Below, one piece after another: positions 44,416 through 56,762 of a stretch of 64,000 bases of DNA. The DNA comes from Perognathus longimembris pacificus (taxonomy: Eukaryota; Chordata; Mammalia; Rodentia; Heteromyidae): NCBI RefSeq assembly GCF_023159225.1, contig NC_063184.1:12265528-12329527 (forward strand), written 5' to 3'. The notes below the pieces were generated by a model. It did no database searches, had not been told where the DNA came from, and worked only from the letters and a program-made list of their open reading frames with translations. Position numbers and translations under genes: made by a program. How positions within the stretch are numbered: the first letter of the stretch is position 1; the number at the start of each line of letters is the position of its first letter.

Positions 44416-45199
44416 GTGAAGATATATTTTGGTCTCCTAGATTCCCTTTTGATCTTTTAAGAAACCTTAGACAAATTAGTCCTTGAGATTCTACTCTAAG
44501 TGTCCATAATATTATCTCAGGTCTCCTGCCAAGCAGCTGGGGTGCTTCATGGCTTCTTAAATATCACTTGTTATACTAATGTGAGCCACTACGGAGCCAG
44601 AGAGGTAAAAATGGCAGAAAGTACTTCTGCATTTCTAGTTGAAATAAACCAATTTTAGTTGATATTAGAGTAGAAATTGTAGCCACTGATATTTAAATAA
44701 TCCAGAAGCTAGACACTGATGAGTAGTCTAGATTGTTTTCTAGAATGTCTATTTATTCAAGTCAAGGGTATTTGATCCCTACCACAAAAAGAACAGGAAA
44801 TTCAAATTCTTATTTAGATGAAGCTCATAATTCCTAAGGATTCTTGAGGGTTCTGCTCTTAAAAGCTACAGTTCTGCCAAATGAGGCAATTGGTGATTCA
44901 GAACAGAGATATGAATTAGCAAATATGCCAGAAATCATATTCATATAGTCTGTAGTTATTTAAAAGATCTTCAGATCGGAAGCACTAAAGTCTGAACTGT
45001 GCTCTTTAAGAACTGTGAGAGACAGGGTATTAGAAAGCTATTTGGAGTTATCACTAAGGATAAGGTACAAGCCCTCTTTCTACAAATCACTCAAAGCAAG
45101 TGATTGGTGCCGAATTTGTTGAAATTGTCATTTAGAAACAATTAAGGGGGGAAAAATCACATGAAGAGGCTCCTTTGAACTAAAAAGCAAGATAGGGAA

Positions 45200-45271
<72 letters not shown>

Positions 45272-46400
45272 GCCCTCTCCTGCCAGTTGCTATCCAGTGG
45301 AAAAAACTACAAGAGTTAAAAAAAAAAAAACCCAAAGTCTCCTTTTGGGTTAGCCATGGAGACGAGACCTTTCCAGTAGTTTAGGGGATAACAGCCTTTA
45401 GAGCAGAACCCCTTTTCAGGCAGCACTACGATTTTTATTCATTCCTGCAGTGAATGAAGCCAGATGTCGCCCTTATCATTTTATTTGATTATTCATTCTT
45501 TCTTATGCTGTATTTGAAAGCCTACCAGCCTTAAAGCCATATTCTCAGCACTGATAGACTACTACCATTGTGTCTAAGATTTTCTAAGTGTTCCTTCCCT
45601 TAAGCAGATACCATTTAATCAAAAGAGATAAATACTGAGCCCTCAATGACCCCACTTAATTATTTAATTGTGGACAGATACATTCTATACAGGTAAAACA
45701 AGAGCTAAACTCTCAGTAGTAACTGATTCATATAGTCTTCTCTGCTGAAACAGTGTCATGCCTGAGATCTCAAGTATGGTAGGAATTTGGAATTTATTTC
45801 TGCTGTTGCTCTGAGATAAAACAAAGGGTAACTTGCTCACATGAATTTAGGATTACATTTCCATGTTAGTGAAAAGAGTTTTAGAAGGCGACTTATTACC
45901 TTCTCTAATGAGTCAACCTGGGAGGGGTTGACCCCTTTTTTCTCTCCTTCAATATGGTAGGAAGAGTGGAAAACAAAGCAAGTAAGGTAGAGGAAGGCTT
46001 GTGACAATTCTATTTTTTAATCTATAAGCTAATATTTGCATCTGTACATAACTAAAAATGTAAAACAGGATAGTGTCAGCTGGCAGGCTAGGAGAGACCA
46101 ACTCAGCCTGACCAACTCCTCAGAGAGATCTGTAGATGGCAAGAGGAGGGCTGTTCCGGGACCAACCTAAGCTAGGACACACACAAGCCTGGACTCATCT
46201 CAGACCTACAGATGCCAGTCCAGTGCAAAAGATAGTCCTAAGTTTTACATGAGAGAAACTCTGGGGACAGCCAAAAATAACCATGTAGGATATGGGGGAG
46301 GGGCTTAAGGTCCTTGTGTGGCAAGCAATGATGGACACAATAAATTGGAGGATTTGGCATTAAGGGATGTATGTACCCTCACACAATCACATCTGGAAGT
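44416..46400. other. Unique DNA with a GA microsatellite
   Basis: No gene or repeat family recognised apart from (GA)n at 45202-45268. At 46098-46125 'gaccaactc' is repeated. Confidence 0.45.
45202..45268. repeat. (GA)n microsatellite
   Basis: About 67 bp of pure GA. Confidence 0.97.
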
Positions 46401-46409
46401 TGTTGTGTG

Positions 46410-46555
46410 CACTCCTGCCTTTACTGGCCTGGTAGCTAGGGCAAGTTCATTAACTCCTCCCCACCTAACTTTGTTCATCTCTACCATGGAGATAACAACA
46501 ACAGTGTGTCACAAGGATGATGCAGAGATTAGAAACTATGCGTAGTAAAGTCTAC
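46410..46555 (+). mobile_element. MIR
   Basis: 'ggtagctagggcaagttcattaactcc...tttgttcatctctaccatggagataacaacaacagtg...gatgatgcagagattag' follows the second half of MIR. Confidence 0.7.
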
Positions 46556-48112
46556 AAGTTAGCATTTGGATCATATCAATTATTACTACTGACATTTTCG
46601 ATGGTTAGTTTAGCCAGGATTTATCAGATTTCTGTAAGACAAAGAGCAAAACAACCTCCAAGATTTGTATACAGCTGTATTTTTTGGACAATGCCACCAG
46701 ACTTTGGGTATAAATGGTATATATGATTATTTTCAGACCCATTATTTTCTTCTTTGTATAAGTATAAAAGGCATTTTAAATGCTAATTTTATTTCCTTGC
46801 TTATCAGGCACTCTCTCGCTCATGTGATCTATCCTCCAGTCCTGTTAGCAAATTTGCAATGTCTGATGTGCTTTGTAACCTCAAACTTCTCTGTTTTGGA
46901 GTACATCATCACTCCCACTTGCAAAGCTCTTTTTATTCCGTCACTCCCAAATAGGACAACTCAATCTGGCATATTTCTACTCTTCAAACCTCACCCCTTT
47001 GTGTAGCTAAGTCTGATATTTCTGAGCAGCCTTAACTACCTACTTGGGTATTTAGAAACCAGCTAGCACCTACTTCATTTAGGAGTTCATCTTGTCTGCA
47101 TATCTGTCACTCCACCTACTGAGAGATTCCCAAACAATATATGTTCTCTCACTTCAGTTCTTACGTTGTGACTCTTTAATGTCATTTCTTGTCAAATTGC
47201 AATGCAATATCTACCACTGAAGCAAGGAAATCTTGTATGCACTAGTTCCAAATTCAAAGAATATCATTTTCTTTCATTTTGTCATTCTGGGGGCTTTTCC
47301 CCCAATTTTAAGGAGTTCTAGCTATTGATAATTCACAAAACCAGAACAAGCAAAGGAAATGAAAGATTTCAACTAGCAAGAATTAGATCTTAGCACCAAC
47401 AGAGAGTTGGTGCTTTATAAACTGCAAAGATTTACACAGATGAGTGGTGTTTATCTTCTCATTATCTCTGAGCCGCAGATACAAATCTTGGGCAAGTAAT
47501 GGGCCAGCCCTAGGGAATTGACAGGCTGGGACTTTGTTGTTCTGGGTGACACAGAATTCCCAAGTGAAATGATAGTGAACACATGTGGCTTGGAGCAACC
47601 AAGTCTTCATATCTTCATTCAGCAAATACTATGGGATACAGTTTCTGCTCCAGGCCTTGTTTGAAGATACTACAGATATTGGAGTAAATAAAACAGGCTA
47701 TGTCTCTATTATTATAATGCTTACACTGTGGTTAATTTTGTATAAAAAGGTAGCATTAAGTCTAAAATATAGCTTTCCTTTAAGTACTTTCTCTAATAGC
47801 AAAAAAATTAGAGCCTTCAGTTTAAATAAATAGTCCTTCTTGCCTCTACAAATCATTCACGATAGCACAGCAAGTTCACAAAGAAGAGTCAACTACTAAG
47901 ATATGGCCACCTTATATGATGGGAAATACGTATGACAAGGGCTTGAAGAAATCCTGACTTCTAGATCTTCCTATGTGTCAATGAAGTCTCATCCTAACAT
48001 CTTCTTATCTCTAGGGATCATTTGTTTTTATTCAATAAGAAATAGAATAAAAATGGAATAAGAAATTCATAACAATGCCTCTCAGCTTCTTATGCTACTA
48101 AGAAGGCTGTTA
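46556..48112. other. Unique non-coding DNA
   Basis: No family recognised. Plus frames of 69 and 113 codons (46517-47006) and an 82-codon frame (47585-47833) have no known domain. Confidence 0.45.
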
Positions 48113-48345
48113 AGCCAGGATCCAGTGGCTCACACCTGTAACCCTAGCTCTCCAGGAGGCTAAGATCTGATGACCACAGCTGGAAGTCCTTCTGGGAAGA
48201 TACATTTGAGAAACTCCCAATTAACCAGCAAAAGGCTGGAAGTGGAGATAAGATACCAGTTGTAGAGTACTAGCGCCTTGAGCAAAAAGGGTTAGGGACA
48301 TCCTCCAGACCATGAATTCAAGCCCAATACCAGAACATACCAAAA
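48113..48345 (+). mobile_element. SINE, 7SL-head + Geo tail
   Basis: 'gccaggatccagtggctcacacctgtaaccctagctctccagg' to 'catgaattcaagcccaatacc'. The A-box region of Geo is decayed. Confidence 0.93.
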
Positions 48346-48441
48346 CAAATGTCTGTCAATAATATAAAATTATGATTAACCATCAATAATAGTCCTATTT
48401 GTACTTACATAAATATTTAAATATTATACATAAAATACACA

Positions 48442-48780
48442 TGGGTGTGGGTGTGGGTGTGGGTATGTATACTGGGTTTGAATTCAGACCATCACATATC
48501 TAGGCAGGCGCTCTACCAGTTGAGCCATGTCTCCAGCACATTTTAACTTTAGTTATATTGTATAGGGTATCATGTTTTTTCCTGGGTTAATCATGATCCT
48601 CTACCTATAGAGTAACTGAGGTGACAGGCAAGCCTCTACACCTGGGTTGTTTTATTGAGATGAAGAAACTCTTTGTTCAAGTTGGCCTTGAACTCTGACC
48701 CTCCTGTTGTCTGCCTGGCATGCATGCCTGCTGAGAATATACGTCTGAGTCACAGAACTTAGCTATTCCCTAAGTGAGAT
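48442..48780 (-). mobile_element. Composite SINE: ID tail plus 7SL monomers, hexamer tail
   Basis: From 48470 'gggtttgaattcagacc...ctctaccagttgagccatgtctccag' is a reverse ID-like unit. 48590-48650 and 48655-48760 look like one or two reverse 7SL monomers ('gttggccttgaactctgaccctcctg'). The tail side is (GTGGGT)n at 48442-48467. Order matches the trimer at 56.3 kb. Confidence 0.65.
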
Positions 48781-50040
48781 AACCTTGTTTATAAATATCT
48801 TGTAAATCTCATTGGAAATACAAGTATATAAGATTGTATTTTCATTTTTACTACATCTGTTTTAAATGTCTTGATGTTTAACTCAGAAGTTGATTTCTTA
48901 AATGTATGATTGATTTTGAACTTCTACATTCCCTTTAGTTCATTATTTAAAGACATTTATGTAGGCCACAAAAACATAACGTTTATTTTTAAAAATATAT
49001 TCACAATGGAGGTGAAAGGTGAATTGATAGGGAATTGAATTATGATTATATAAAAACTACCAAAAAATACTCAACTACTTCCTGTTACCAAAAGTACCAA
49101 AACATTATTTAGGGATAAAAACATGCGCTGCTGAGATTTATTTTGGCTTTTGCTCGTTATCTTTCCCTACAGATTCGGGTTCAAAAATCTTTAAGGATTT
49201 CAATGTTTCTTTCACAATTTAAAATTTTATAATGGCAACAGTCACAAAAAAAAAACAAAAAAAATAAACATGGCGACCTCTTAACATCAGGTAATTTTAC
49301 TCATTCAGGAAAACCAATAGAGTCATTTATCAAGACTTTGGGGGAGAGAACTACTTTACTTTCTTTTCCTTAATTGAGGATTATTCTGTTTGGTCCTAAT
49401 CTAATTATTATTTTACCAAAGGGGATAGAAAAGTTCCCAGAGTGAAAGGAAATTCAAAGAGCTCCAAAGCAATAGAGTGACATTACCCTCCACCTTGGAA
49501 GATAAACAAAGCCTGTGAAATACTGCAGAAGACCCATTTACCCTTTAAAGTAAATAAAAAGGCAAAAATTCAAATGGAGCAGATTTTCCAGATTTCTTTT
49601 TATGTTATTTTAGGCTGAAAAAAATTAACAAAAATATAAGAAATGCTTATCATGTCTTTTGTTTCCCTAATTACAGAATCATTTCATCTGTGGACTAGTT
49701 TGACATATGGTTTCAGAATTGCTCGTTACAAAAACTCACAAATCATAATTTTAAGCATCTAATTGCCAATTGATTTTTGTCATGTTTCTAGGAATGCAAA
49801 ACCTTTATTTCAGGTTAATGTAAATTTTTACTGGTAGAGGCAGAACTTTGGATTCACCCATATTTACAGTAGAATAGGAATCATATTCTACACATTTTTC
49901 AGAGATGTAAAATCATAAGGAAGGTCTTACTTTGCAAAACAGAAGTGCATATGTTTATGTATGTGTGTATTCAAAGACATATTTTCATACACATACATTT
50001 TTGAGACAGCTTAAAGTATAATTAGCTCTAATAAACTACT
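48781..50040. other. Unique AT-rich DNA
   Basis: No element recognised. Confidence 0.5.
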
Positions 50041-50043
50041 CAG

Positions 50044-50404
50044 AAAAGACTGGAAGTGATGCTGCAGTTCAAGTGGCAGAGATCTAGACTTAAGCACAGA
50101 GAGGCTCAGGACAGCACCCTGGCACTGAGTTCAAGCCCTAAAACCAGCAAGAAAGGAAAGAAAGAAAGAGAAGAAGGAAGGAAGGAAGGAAGGAAGGAAG
50201 GAAGGAAGGAAGGAAGGAAGGAAGGAAGGAAGGAAGGAAGGAAGGAAGGGAGGGAGGGAGGGAGGGAGGGAGGGAGGGAGGGAGGGAGGGAGGGAGGGAG
50301 GGAGGGAGGGAGGGAAGAAGGAAGGAAGGAAGAACGAAGGAAGGAAGGAAGGAAGGAAGGAAGGAAGGAAGGAAGGAAGGAAGGAAGGAAGGAAGGAAGG
50401 AAGG
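50044..50404 (+). mobile_element. Geo monomer with GGAA/GGGA microsatellite tail
   Basis: 50044-50150 is a Geo half ('gctgcagttcaagtggcagag', 'actgagttcaagcccta'). Its A/G-rich tail grows into (GGAA)n 50174-50249, (GGGA)n 50249-50313 and (GGAA)n 50321-50404. Open frames through the repeat on both strands are artefacts. Confidence 0.92.
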
Positions 50405-50780
50405 ACGAGTATATTTTAGCATTAGTATAACCTATATTACATTTGGGATATATGAATGCTGAAAAGTGTTCATTACTTGTATGAAATTCAAATTTTACTG
50501 GGTGCCTGTCATTTTGTCTGGCACTACTAATCAGAGTGCAGTTATAGGAGATAAATTGTTAATCACAGTTTCATCTGTTATTGGTGAAAAGGTCTGTTTC
50601 ACAGTGTTGCACACATTCAAGATAGGACTCTTGCTCCTCTTAGGAAATAGTGTTCTTCTAAACCTACTCAACATGTTCTTCTTTCCCTTTCTTTAGGGAT
50701 GAACCTCCTAGAGATCAGTCAGTAGATGTAAAAGGGACTCAGAAACTCCCAACACAGCAGGAAAGGGAGAATTTATTGGC
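50405..50780. other. Unique DNA
   Basis: A 76-codon hydrophobic plus frame (50466-50696) has no recognised domain. Confidence 0.45.
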
Positions 50781-50784
50781 TGAC

Positions 50785-50980
50785 ATGTATTAAGGTCTTA
50801 CATGTAAGCCAGGAGATATGTGAAGCTATGTGGGTTCCATAGCTCCTTTAATCCTCATTCAGCCCTCTGAGAAAAGAGCCATCATCATCACCATTTCACA
50901 GATGACAAAAGCAAGACAGAAAAAGTCAGGTGACCTAATCAAGTCATTGAGACAGTAGGGCCTACATCTCAGACCTGCTT
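50785..50980 (-). mobile_element. MIR
   Basis: 'tcctttaatcctcattcagccctctgagaaaag...accatttcacagatgacaaaagcaagacag' matches reverse-strand MIR. Confidence 0.85.
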
Positions 50981-51625
50981 GATCCAGTTGGTGCCCACAC
51001 AGCTGGCCTTTCCAGATGGGCAGCTATCTACTCCTGACCTGCTCCCACTGGGGACCTTCTGTCTTACCATCACCCCCCATCCTTCATCGCTCCCCCATCC
51101 ATGTCCCTCCCCCACTTCTGCTCTTCCTACTCTCTTAAAGGCCTGTACTTTGAGGATTGACAGATTTCACACTCTTTCACCTGGGATGGCCCCCAAAACT
51201 CTGACAGCACTTGAAGTTAACCCCAATATTGCTGGATACCCTCAAAAACTTGTGACCATGCATGTGGGCACAAAGAAAAATGGATCCAAGGATGACTTGT
51301 CTGATTTTTGTATGTGTGCATAAATTGGCTAAGCCAAATGTGATGCACTTGTGTGAACCACTAAAATGGTAAGACCTGAAAATAATGATCAACTCCATCT
51401 TTGATGACAGGCTTTTTTTTTAACTTTGAGAAATTAGGTTTTAATTTTTTTGCCTAAACTTTATAGGAATGTTAAGTCTACACTCCTGAGGGAGACAATA
51501 AAGTTATAATAGGTCCAACTATTAGTAAAGAATAAATATAACATTTTTAATGTTTGAAATGAGATTTAGATAGTACTTTGTTCCTTGTTTGTTTGCATAG
51601 GCAGTTTACTTGGTTGATATTTACC
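50981..51625. other. Unique DNA, pyrimidine-rich start
   Basis: 51040-51140 is C/T-rich. The 114-codon plus frame 50979-51323 is not recognised and partly overlaps the MIR. Confidence 0.4.
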
Positions 51626-51629
51626 TAAG

Positions 51630-51775
51630 TGGCATGACCTGTATTATCTTATCCTAATCCAACAGTAACCCTAGCAGGTAGATACATTTTCCAGATCAGA
51701 AAACTGAAGTTAATAACTAGTTAGAGACCACACAGCTAGGAAGTCACAGAATCAGGGTTCAAGCCATGAAGTTTT
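51630..51775 (-). mobile_element. MIR
   Basis: 'cttatcctaatccaacagtaaccctagcaggtagatacattttccagatcagaaaactgaagtt...gaccacacagctaggaagtcacagaatcagggttcaag' is clear reverse-strand MIR. Confidence 0.92.
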
Positions 51776-51964
51776 CTTCTTGTTTCCCACTTTTACTCAA
51801 TAGACTTTTATTTGAGAATATGTTATTCCCAATGACAGTATTATTCGGTTTTTTCTAGTACATTTTCAATATAATTGAGTAGTGCATATTTGGAATGGCC
51901 TCCTGATCCATGCTTGCTAGGCTGAGAACAACATTTTTGTTTTAGGAGAGGTAAGGGTGGTGTG

Positions 51965-52188
51965 AAGGTTCTGGAGCTTGAACTCAGGGCCTGAGTGCTA
52001 TCCCTCAGCTTCTTTGCTTGTAGTGCTCTATTACTTGAACCACAGCTTCCCTTCTAGCTTTTAATGGTAGTTCATTGGAGACAACAGTCTCATAGGCTTT
52101 ATTCCTCTGACTGGCTTTGAACCACCATCCTCAGACCTCAGCCCCCTGAGTAGCTAGAATTACAGGTGGGACTACTGGCACCTGGCCA
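51965..52188 (-). mobile_element. SINE, 7SL-head + Geo tail
   Basis: 'ttctggagcttgaactcagggcctgagtg' to 'gactactggcacctggcc'; complete, moderately diverged. Confidence 0.93.
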
Positions 52189-53095
52189 ACAATTTTTAAG
52201 GTAAATGTATCCAAGCCTTACAGGAGAGCCACAGAATCACGTGTCCCTGACTCAGTAATCCTTGCACCTCATTTGATGCCAGAAAGAGCCAATAGCCAGT
52301 GGCTGACATTGGGTGCAACGTAAGGTTGGAGCAAGGACACACCGGGCTTCCTAAGTACTTCACATGAGGCTGCCAGGGGATTAGCCAGGTTTCCTGTGCC
52401 AGCATCACTTAACAGGAACATGGCAGGTCATAGACACTAATTGATTCTCACAAGTATTCTGGGTGATATAAAAATACAACTGCAGGAAAGGCAATTTTCC
52501 CTTTAGAGTGCTTCCTGCTCCTGCAATTACAATCTGCTCTACAGATTTGAATGCACAGAATAATGTGGCTTTATTACTGGCATGAGATTTTTAAATGTGC
52601 TCCACTCCCTCATGCCAGAAGCTTTCACCTCTCCCACAATTATTATTAAACACACATTAATAGCATAGATGTATGCCCATCTTGTAAATGCATGATTGTG
52701 TCCCATGGTCCCCTACAATGACCATGGCTTGTTTACATATCAATACACACACGTGGGTGGGTGGGTGGGTGGGTGTAAAATCTTTGTGTGTAAGATATGT
52801 TAGGTTTGCATGAAGCTTTACACACATGTTCATGTTTGGATGTGCTCATACTACAAAGGGATTTAATTTCCACTTTCAACCATGGTCTAACTTTTGAATT
52901 CATTATCCATCTATGCAAAATTCTAAGACTTAAACTCCCATAGACTCAGAAAAATACATAATTGGAGTATGGCCTCATAGTCCACAAAAGCGAACAGATC
53001 TCATTACCTAATTTCGGCAAACATCAAGCCCCAAGGTCTGAGAGAGTTTGGAAGATAAAAGTAAGATGGGTGAAGAAAAATGAGAATTCAAAAAG
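52189..53095. other. Unique DNA with (GGGT)n
   Basis: A short (GGGT)n run lies at 52753-52774; nothing else is recognised. Confidence 0.45.
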
Positions 53096-53098
53096 GAA

Positions 53099-53325
53099 CC
53101 AGACACCAGCAGCCCATACCTATAATCCCAGCTACTTGGGAGGCTGAGATCTAAGGGTCGAAGTTCAAAGCCAGCCCAGGCAGGAAACTCCATGAGATTC
53201 TAATCTCCAATTAATCACCAGAAAACCAGAAGTGGAACTGTGACTCAAGTGATTGAGTACTATCCTTGAGCTGAAGAGCTCAGGGACAGCACCCAGGCCC
53301 AGAGTTCAAGCCCTTCCACCATATA
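53099..53325 (+). mobile_element. SINE, 7SL-head + Geo tail
   Basis: 'ataatcccagctacttgggaggctgag', 'ctccaattaatcaccagaaaacc', 'cccagagttcaagccctt'. It lies directly before an L1 3' end. Confidence 0.95.
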
Positions 53326-53329
53326 TATG

Positions 53330-53466
53330 AAACTGGGAAAGAGGGCTGAGGGCGGGGTGGACTGTGGAAGAGGTGACACTGATCAAGATGCATTGTGCTC
53401 ATAATCCTACTTGTTGAATTGAAACCTCTTTGCAAAACTGCTTAAAATAATAAACAAATAAAAAGG
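53330..53466 (+). mobile_element. L1 3' end, variant subfamily
   Basis: G-rich 'gagggctgagggcggggtgg', then 'gaggtgacactgatcaagatgcattgtgctc...ttgaattgaaacctctttgcaaaactgc' and an AATA-rich tail. Confidence 0.8.
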
Positions 53467-53559
53467 GGAGAGACAGAAACATATTGCCTAGCCCCTCACT
53501 CCCTTCAAATAGTTTTTCTCATCATCATCAGAACTGGATGATAACAAAAGTAGCCAAAG

Positions 53560-53665
53560 ATTATACTAGCCATATAACTAATGCTTACACAGCACTTCTA
53601 GTCTGCCAGGCACTGTTCTTAAGCTGCTTACAAATAAGAACAGATTCCATCCTTGTAATTTACCA
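53560..53665 (-). mobile_element. MIR fragment
   Basis: 'taatgcttacacagcacttctagtctgccaggcactgttcttaagctgcttac' is the reverse-strand MIR 3' end. Confidence 0.8.
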
Positions 53666-55245
53666 TCCATCTACTTTACCCTATCTTGCCTACCTTCATC
53701 CTTTTTCCTTGGTAGCCATGATTCTCAACTAAAAAAAGGCCTTAGTTTCTTTTCATTATTTCCAAAGCAAATGATACAGAAACATTATCTTCCTTTCTAC
53801 TTTTTGTTTGGGGCCACTAAAAAGGCTAATAGCATTTATCCCCTGTAACCTTTGGGAAACAAAGTCACAGAACCTGCTTATGGAATGCTCTTTGTACTAT
53901 AAATTACAATAGTCTTGGGTATTACTTCTCTTCTAGAATGGGAAGTCAGCTCCCAATTTCTGGTGCAGAGAGAATAGAAGATTTCATATTGCTGAATAAA
54001 CTAACCATCTTCCCATGTTGAAACAGTGCTAATTAGGAGCAGCAAGCTTCAAGAATATGAAAACAAAAGAGGAGAAATATTTGACCTGATTTCATTTTCC
54101 AAAGGGACAAAAAAGAGGAAAAGAAAAAAATTTGATTAGAATACCCCAAAAGAAACAAAATACCCCTGTAATTTGCATCTGTATGGATCTGAGCACAAGC
54201 CTATGGGCTTGAATGTTTGAAAAAGTGATTTAATAGTGACTAGTATCAGAGCCCTATGAAGAACAGCAAGTTATAAGCATCATAAATAACAGGCATGTCA
54301 TAATTAGTTGGATTTGTGTCACAGTGCCCTAAACACCAAGAACTGAACTCAATTTCAATATGTAATGTTTAACACAACGTTGTTCCAAGTAATAACTTGT
54401 CAATGTGACTCATAGATTTACTTCCATGTGACCAGCACTTTGTTTTCAAGCTTTCTTTGTTAACTACTAGTTAGACTTTGAGACTTCAACACAAGTAATC
54501 TTTACAATCTGCAAGTGCTGATAGAATAAGTCACTCATTCTCGCTACTACCAAGAACAGCCTGAATTCAGAATAAAAGTACATTTTCACAAACTACCCTA
54601 ATAATGTTGATATTAGGGACAGGTTTGCTTTCCTTTCAATACATTATTAAGAAGCTTTGATTTAGGTTTGGTGCATTTATTCTGGACTGCTTTTCTCCAA
54701 GTTTCCAACATTCTTGCTTAACACTTGCATTTTGCATGTCACTAAATGTAAAAAGCTTCCAATTGTAGGTGTTACTGAATTAAGTGCTATGTTGTTTTTT
54801 TTAAAAAAAATCTTACTGGCATAATTTCTAACATCTCAGACTTTTCTGGGGTAGATGATATTCATGGAAATCCATACAGCAAAAATTATATGATTAAACA
54901 AAATATCAAGAGAATGGTAGATAACCATGTTCTAACTATTCTTAAAAGCATAATGCATATAATAATTTGCTTAACAATTATAATACCACAAGGATTTGAC
55001 ATGGACTATAATTTTCCTCGTGTTAAAAATGAAGAAATTAATGCAAACAATACTAAGAGGCAGAAGATCTAAATTCAACAGTTAATACTTTTAATCTCTA
55101 CTGTCTCCTGCCTTTGGCCATAAATGCTACCAATGCACCGATGTACATTGAAGTACAGAAAGGTGCAGAAAAATTCTAGATTGAATACTAAGAATAAATT
55201 CAACATCCAGTTTATGTTCATATGCTAAAATCTACAAAGACATTT
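53666..55245. other. Unique AT-rich DNA
   Basis: No element recognised over about 1.6 kb. Confidence 0.5.
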
Positions 55246-55248
55246 TTC

Positions 55249-55345
55249 TTTTTGAGACAGGGTTTTTGTATATTGCTTCTGATCCTCCTGCCTTCCAAGG
55301 TTGAAACTCACCCTGAGTCCCATCTTGAGGCTTAATACCAAGCCA
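55249..55345 (-). mobile_element. 7SL/B1-like fragment
   Basis: 'tttttgagacagggtttttgtatattgcttctgatcctcctgcc' has the reverse B1/Alu tail pattern ('gagacagggtctctctatg'). Confidence 0.6.
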
Positions 55346-55596
55346 TCTTCCCTTCTGTACATATCATGGTCTGATTTCTCAACCCTGTACAGACTATTTA
55401 TGAAATACCCATGAATGCTAAAATAAACATGACTTTGATTACAAAAGTTGGCCTACAGGTATATGGTCAGCAAAGTGTAGACTGTGGGTAACTCTATAGG
55501 GAAAAGTATGTTTGTTCTTGAATAAACTACAGAAAGAAAAGGAAAGAGATAGGAGAGAAAGCCTATTCATTACGAGAGTTTAAAACACATGTTCAG

Positions 55597-55835
55597 CTGC
55601 GAATCAGTGGCTCACACCTGTCATTCTAGCAACTCTGGAGGCTGGTCTCTGATGATCGTGGTTCAAAGCCAGCCCAGACTGGAAAGTCCATGAAACTCTT
55701 ATCTGTAGTTAACCATCAAAAAGCTAGAGGTGGAACTGTGGCTCAAGTGGTAGAGACCTGGAACACAAAATCTCAGGGACAGTGTCCAAGACCTGAGTTC
55801 AAGCCCCAGGACTGGCACAAAACAAAACAAAAAAT
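55597..55835 (+). mobile_element. SINE, 7SL-head + Geo tail
   Basis: 'cagtggctcacacctgtcattctagc' to 'cctgagttcaagccccaggactggc', with a CAAAA-rich tail. Confidence 0.95.
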
Positions 55836-56310
55836 TAACCAATTGTGATGTGTGGACAGATTTTGATGCTAATTTAAAAGTTAACTTATATTTTTTAAAA
55901 CGCCTAGTATTTTTCGTGGAATCATTAGAAATGTAAACAGTGCCTGTTTATTTTAAAGTAATGTTGTAAATAATATTAAATAATTTAATAAATATTAAAA
56001 TAATATTTACAAATATGTTTATAATATTACAAATACTTTCTAGTATTTTGGTATGACATTGTTAGATATTGTGACAACATTTTTAACAAATGAGTATCTT
56101 TATGAAATACAATCATTTGTTTTCCAATCATATGTGGGAAGGGAGAAGGTAATAATGATATGAGGTTAGGATTAAATTGAAAATCTTTTGGAGTTCAGTG
56201 GTGGAAATTCACTATACTCTTCAGTTTCCATGTATATGGTTGAAGTTTCCATTAAAAGTAATCTTAAAAGTAAATAAACCAAAAGAAAAGACAAACAAGT
56301 TTTTGCTCAG
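55836..56310. other. Unique DNA, AT-rich patch
   Basis: 55960-56040 is an AATATT-rich low-complexity patch; nothing else is recognised. Confidence 0.5.
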
Positions 56311-56314
56311 TCAT

Positions 56315-56654
56315 TTTTTGAGGCTCATGCCTGCAGTCCCATCAAGTCAGAAGGCTAAGATCAGCAGGTTGAAGGCTCAAGGTGAATTCAGGCAAAAGAG
56401 TTCATAAGAATCCATCTCGATCAATGAAAGCTGGACATAGTAACAGATTCTATCATCCCAGCTATGTGGGAAGCACATAGGAAGACACAGTTCACAGCAC
56501 ATAGCACACAGGAGGATGGTGAACCAGACAGACTCTACTCAAAAAATAACCAAAGCAAAAAGGGTCAGGGGCATAGTGCAAGTATAGAGTATTTGCCTAG
56601 CAAACACAAAGCCCCGAGTTCAAATCCTTGTAACCACCCCACCAAAAAAAAAAA
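56315..56654 (+). mobile_element. Composite SINE: two 7SL-like monomers + ID
   Basis: First monomer 'gaggctcatgcctgcagtcccatc...ccatctcgatcaa', second 'atcatcccagctatgtgggaagcac...cagactctactcaaaaaataacc', third the tRNA-like 'aggggcatagtgcaagtatagagtatttgcctagcaaac...ccgagttcaaatccttg', then poly(A). About 340 bp. Confidence 0.8.
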
Positions 56655-56664
56655 TGTCACTCTC

Positions 56665-56749
56665 AGGCTGGGATGCAGCTCAATGGCAAAGTGCAATGTC
56701 CTGGGTTTGATGCCCAGTACTGAGAAAGAAAAAAGGAGGGGGGGGGGGG
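56665..56749 (+). mobile_element. ID monomer with poly-G end
   Basis: 'aggctgggatgcagctcaatggcaaag...ctgggtttgatgcccagtac' flanked by the duplication 'aaatgtcact(c/t)tc' at 56652-56664 and 56750-56762. The tail contains G12 (56738-56749). Confidence 0.9.
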
Positions 56750-56762
56750 AAATGTCACTTTC

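Noticed and set aside
48442..48467. Interstitial telomere-like repeat
   Set aside because: The unit is GTGGGT, not TTAGGG, and it sits at the tail of a composite SINE.
50056..50430. 124-codon Lys/Gly/Glu frame and opposite Pro/Ser/Phe frame
   Set aside because: They run through the GGAA/GGGA microsatellite and a SINE remnant.
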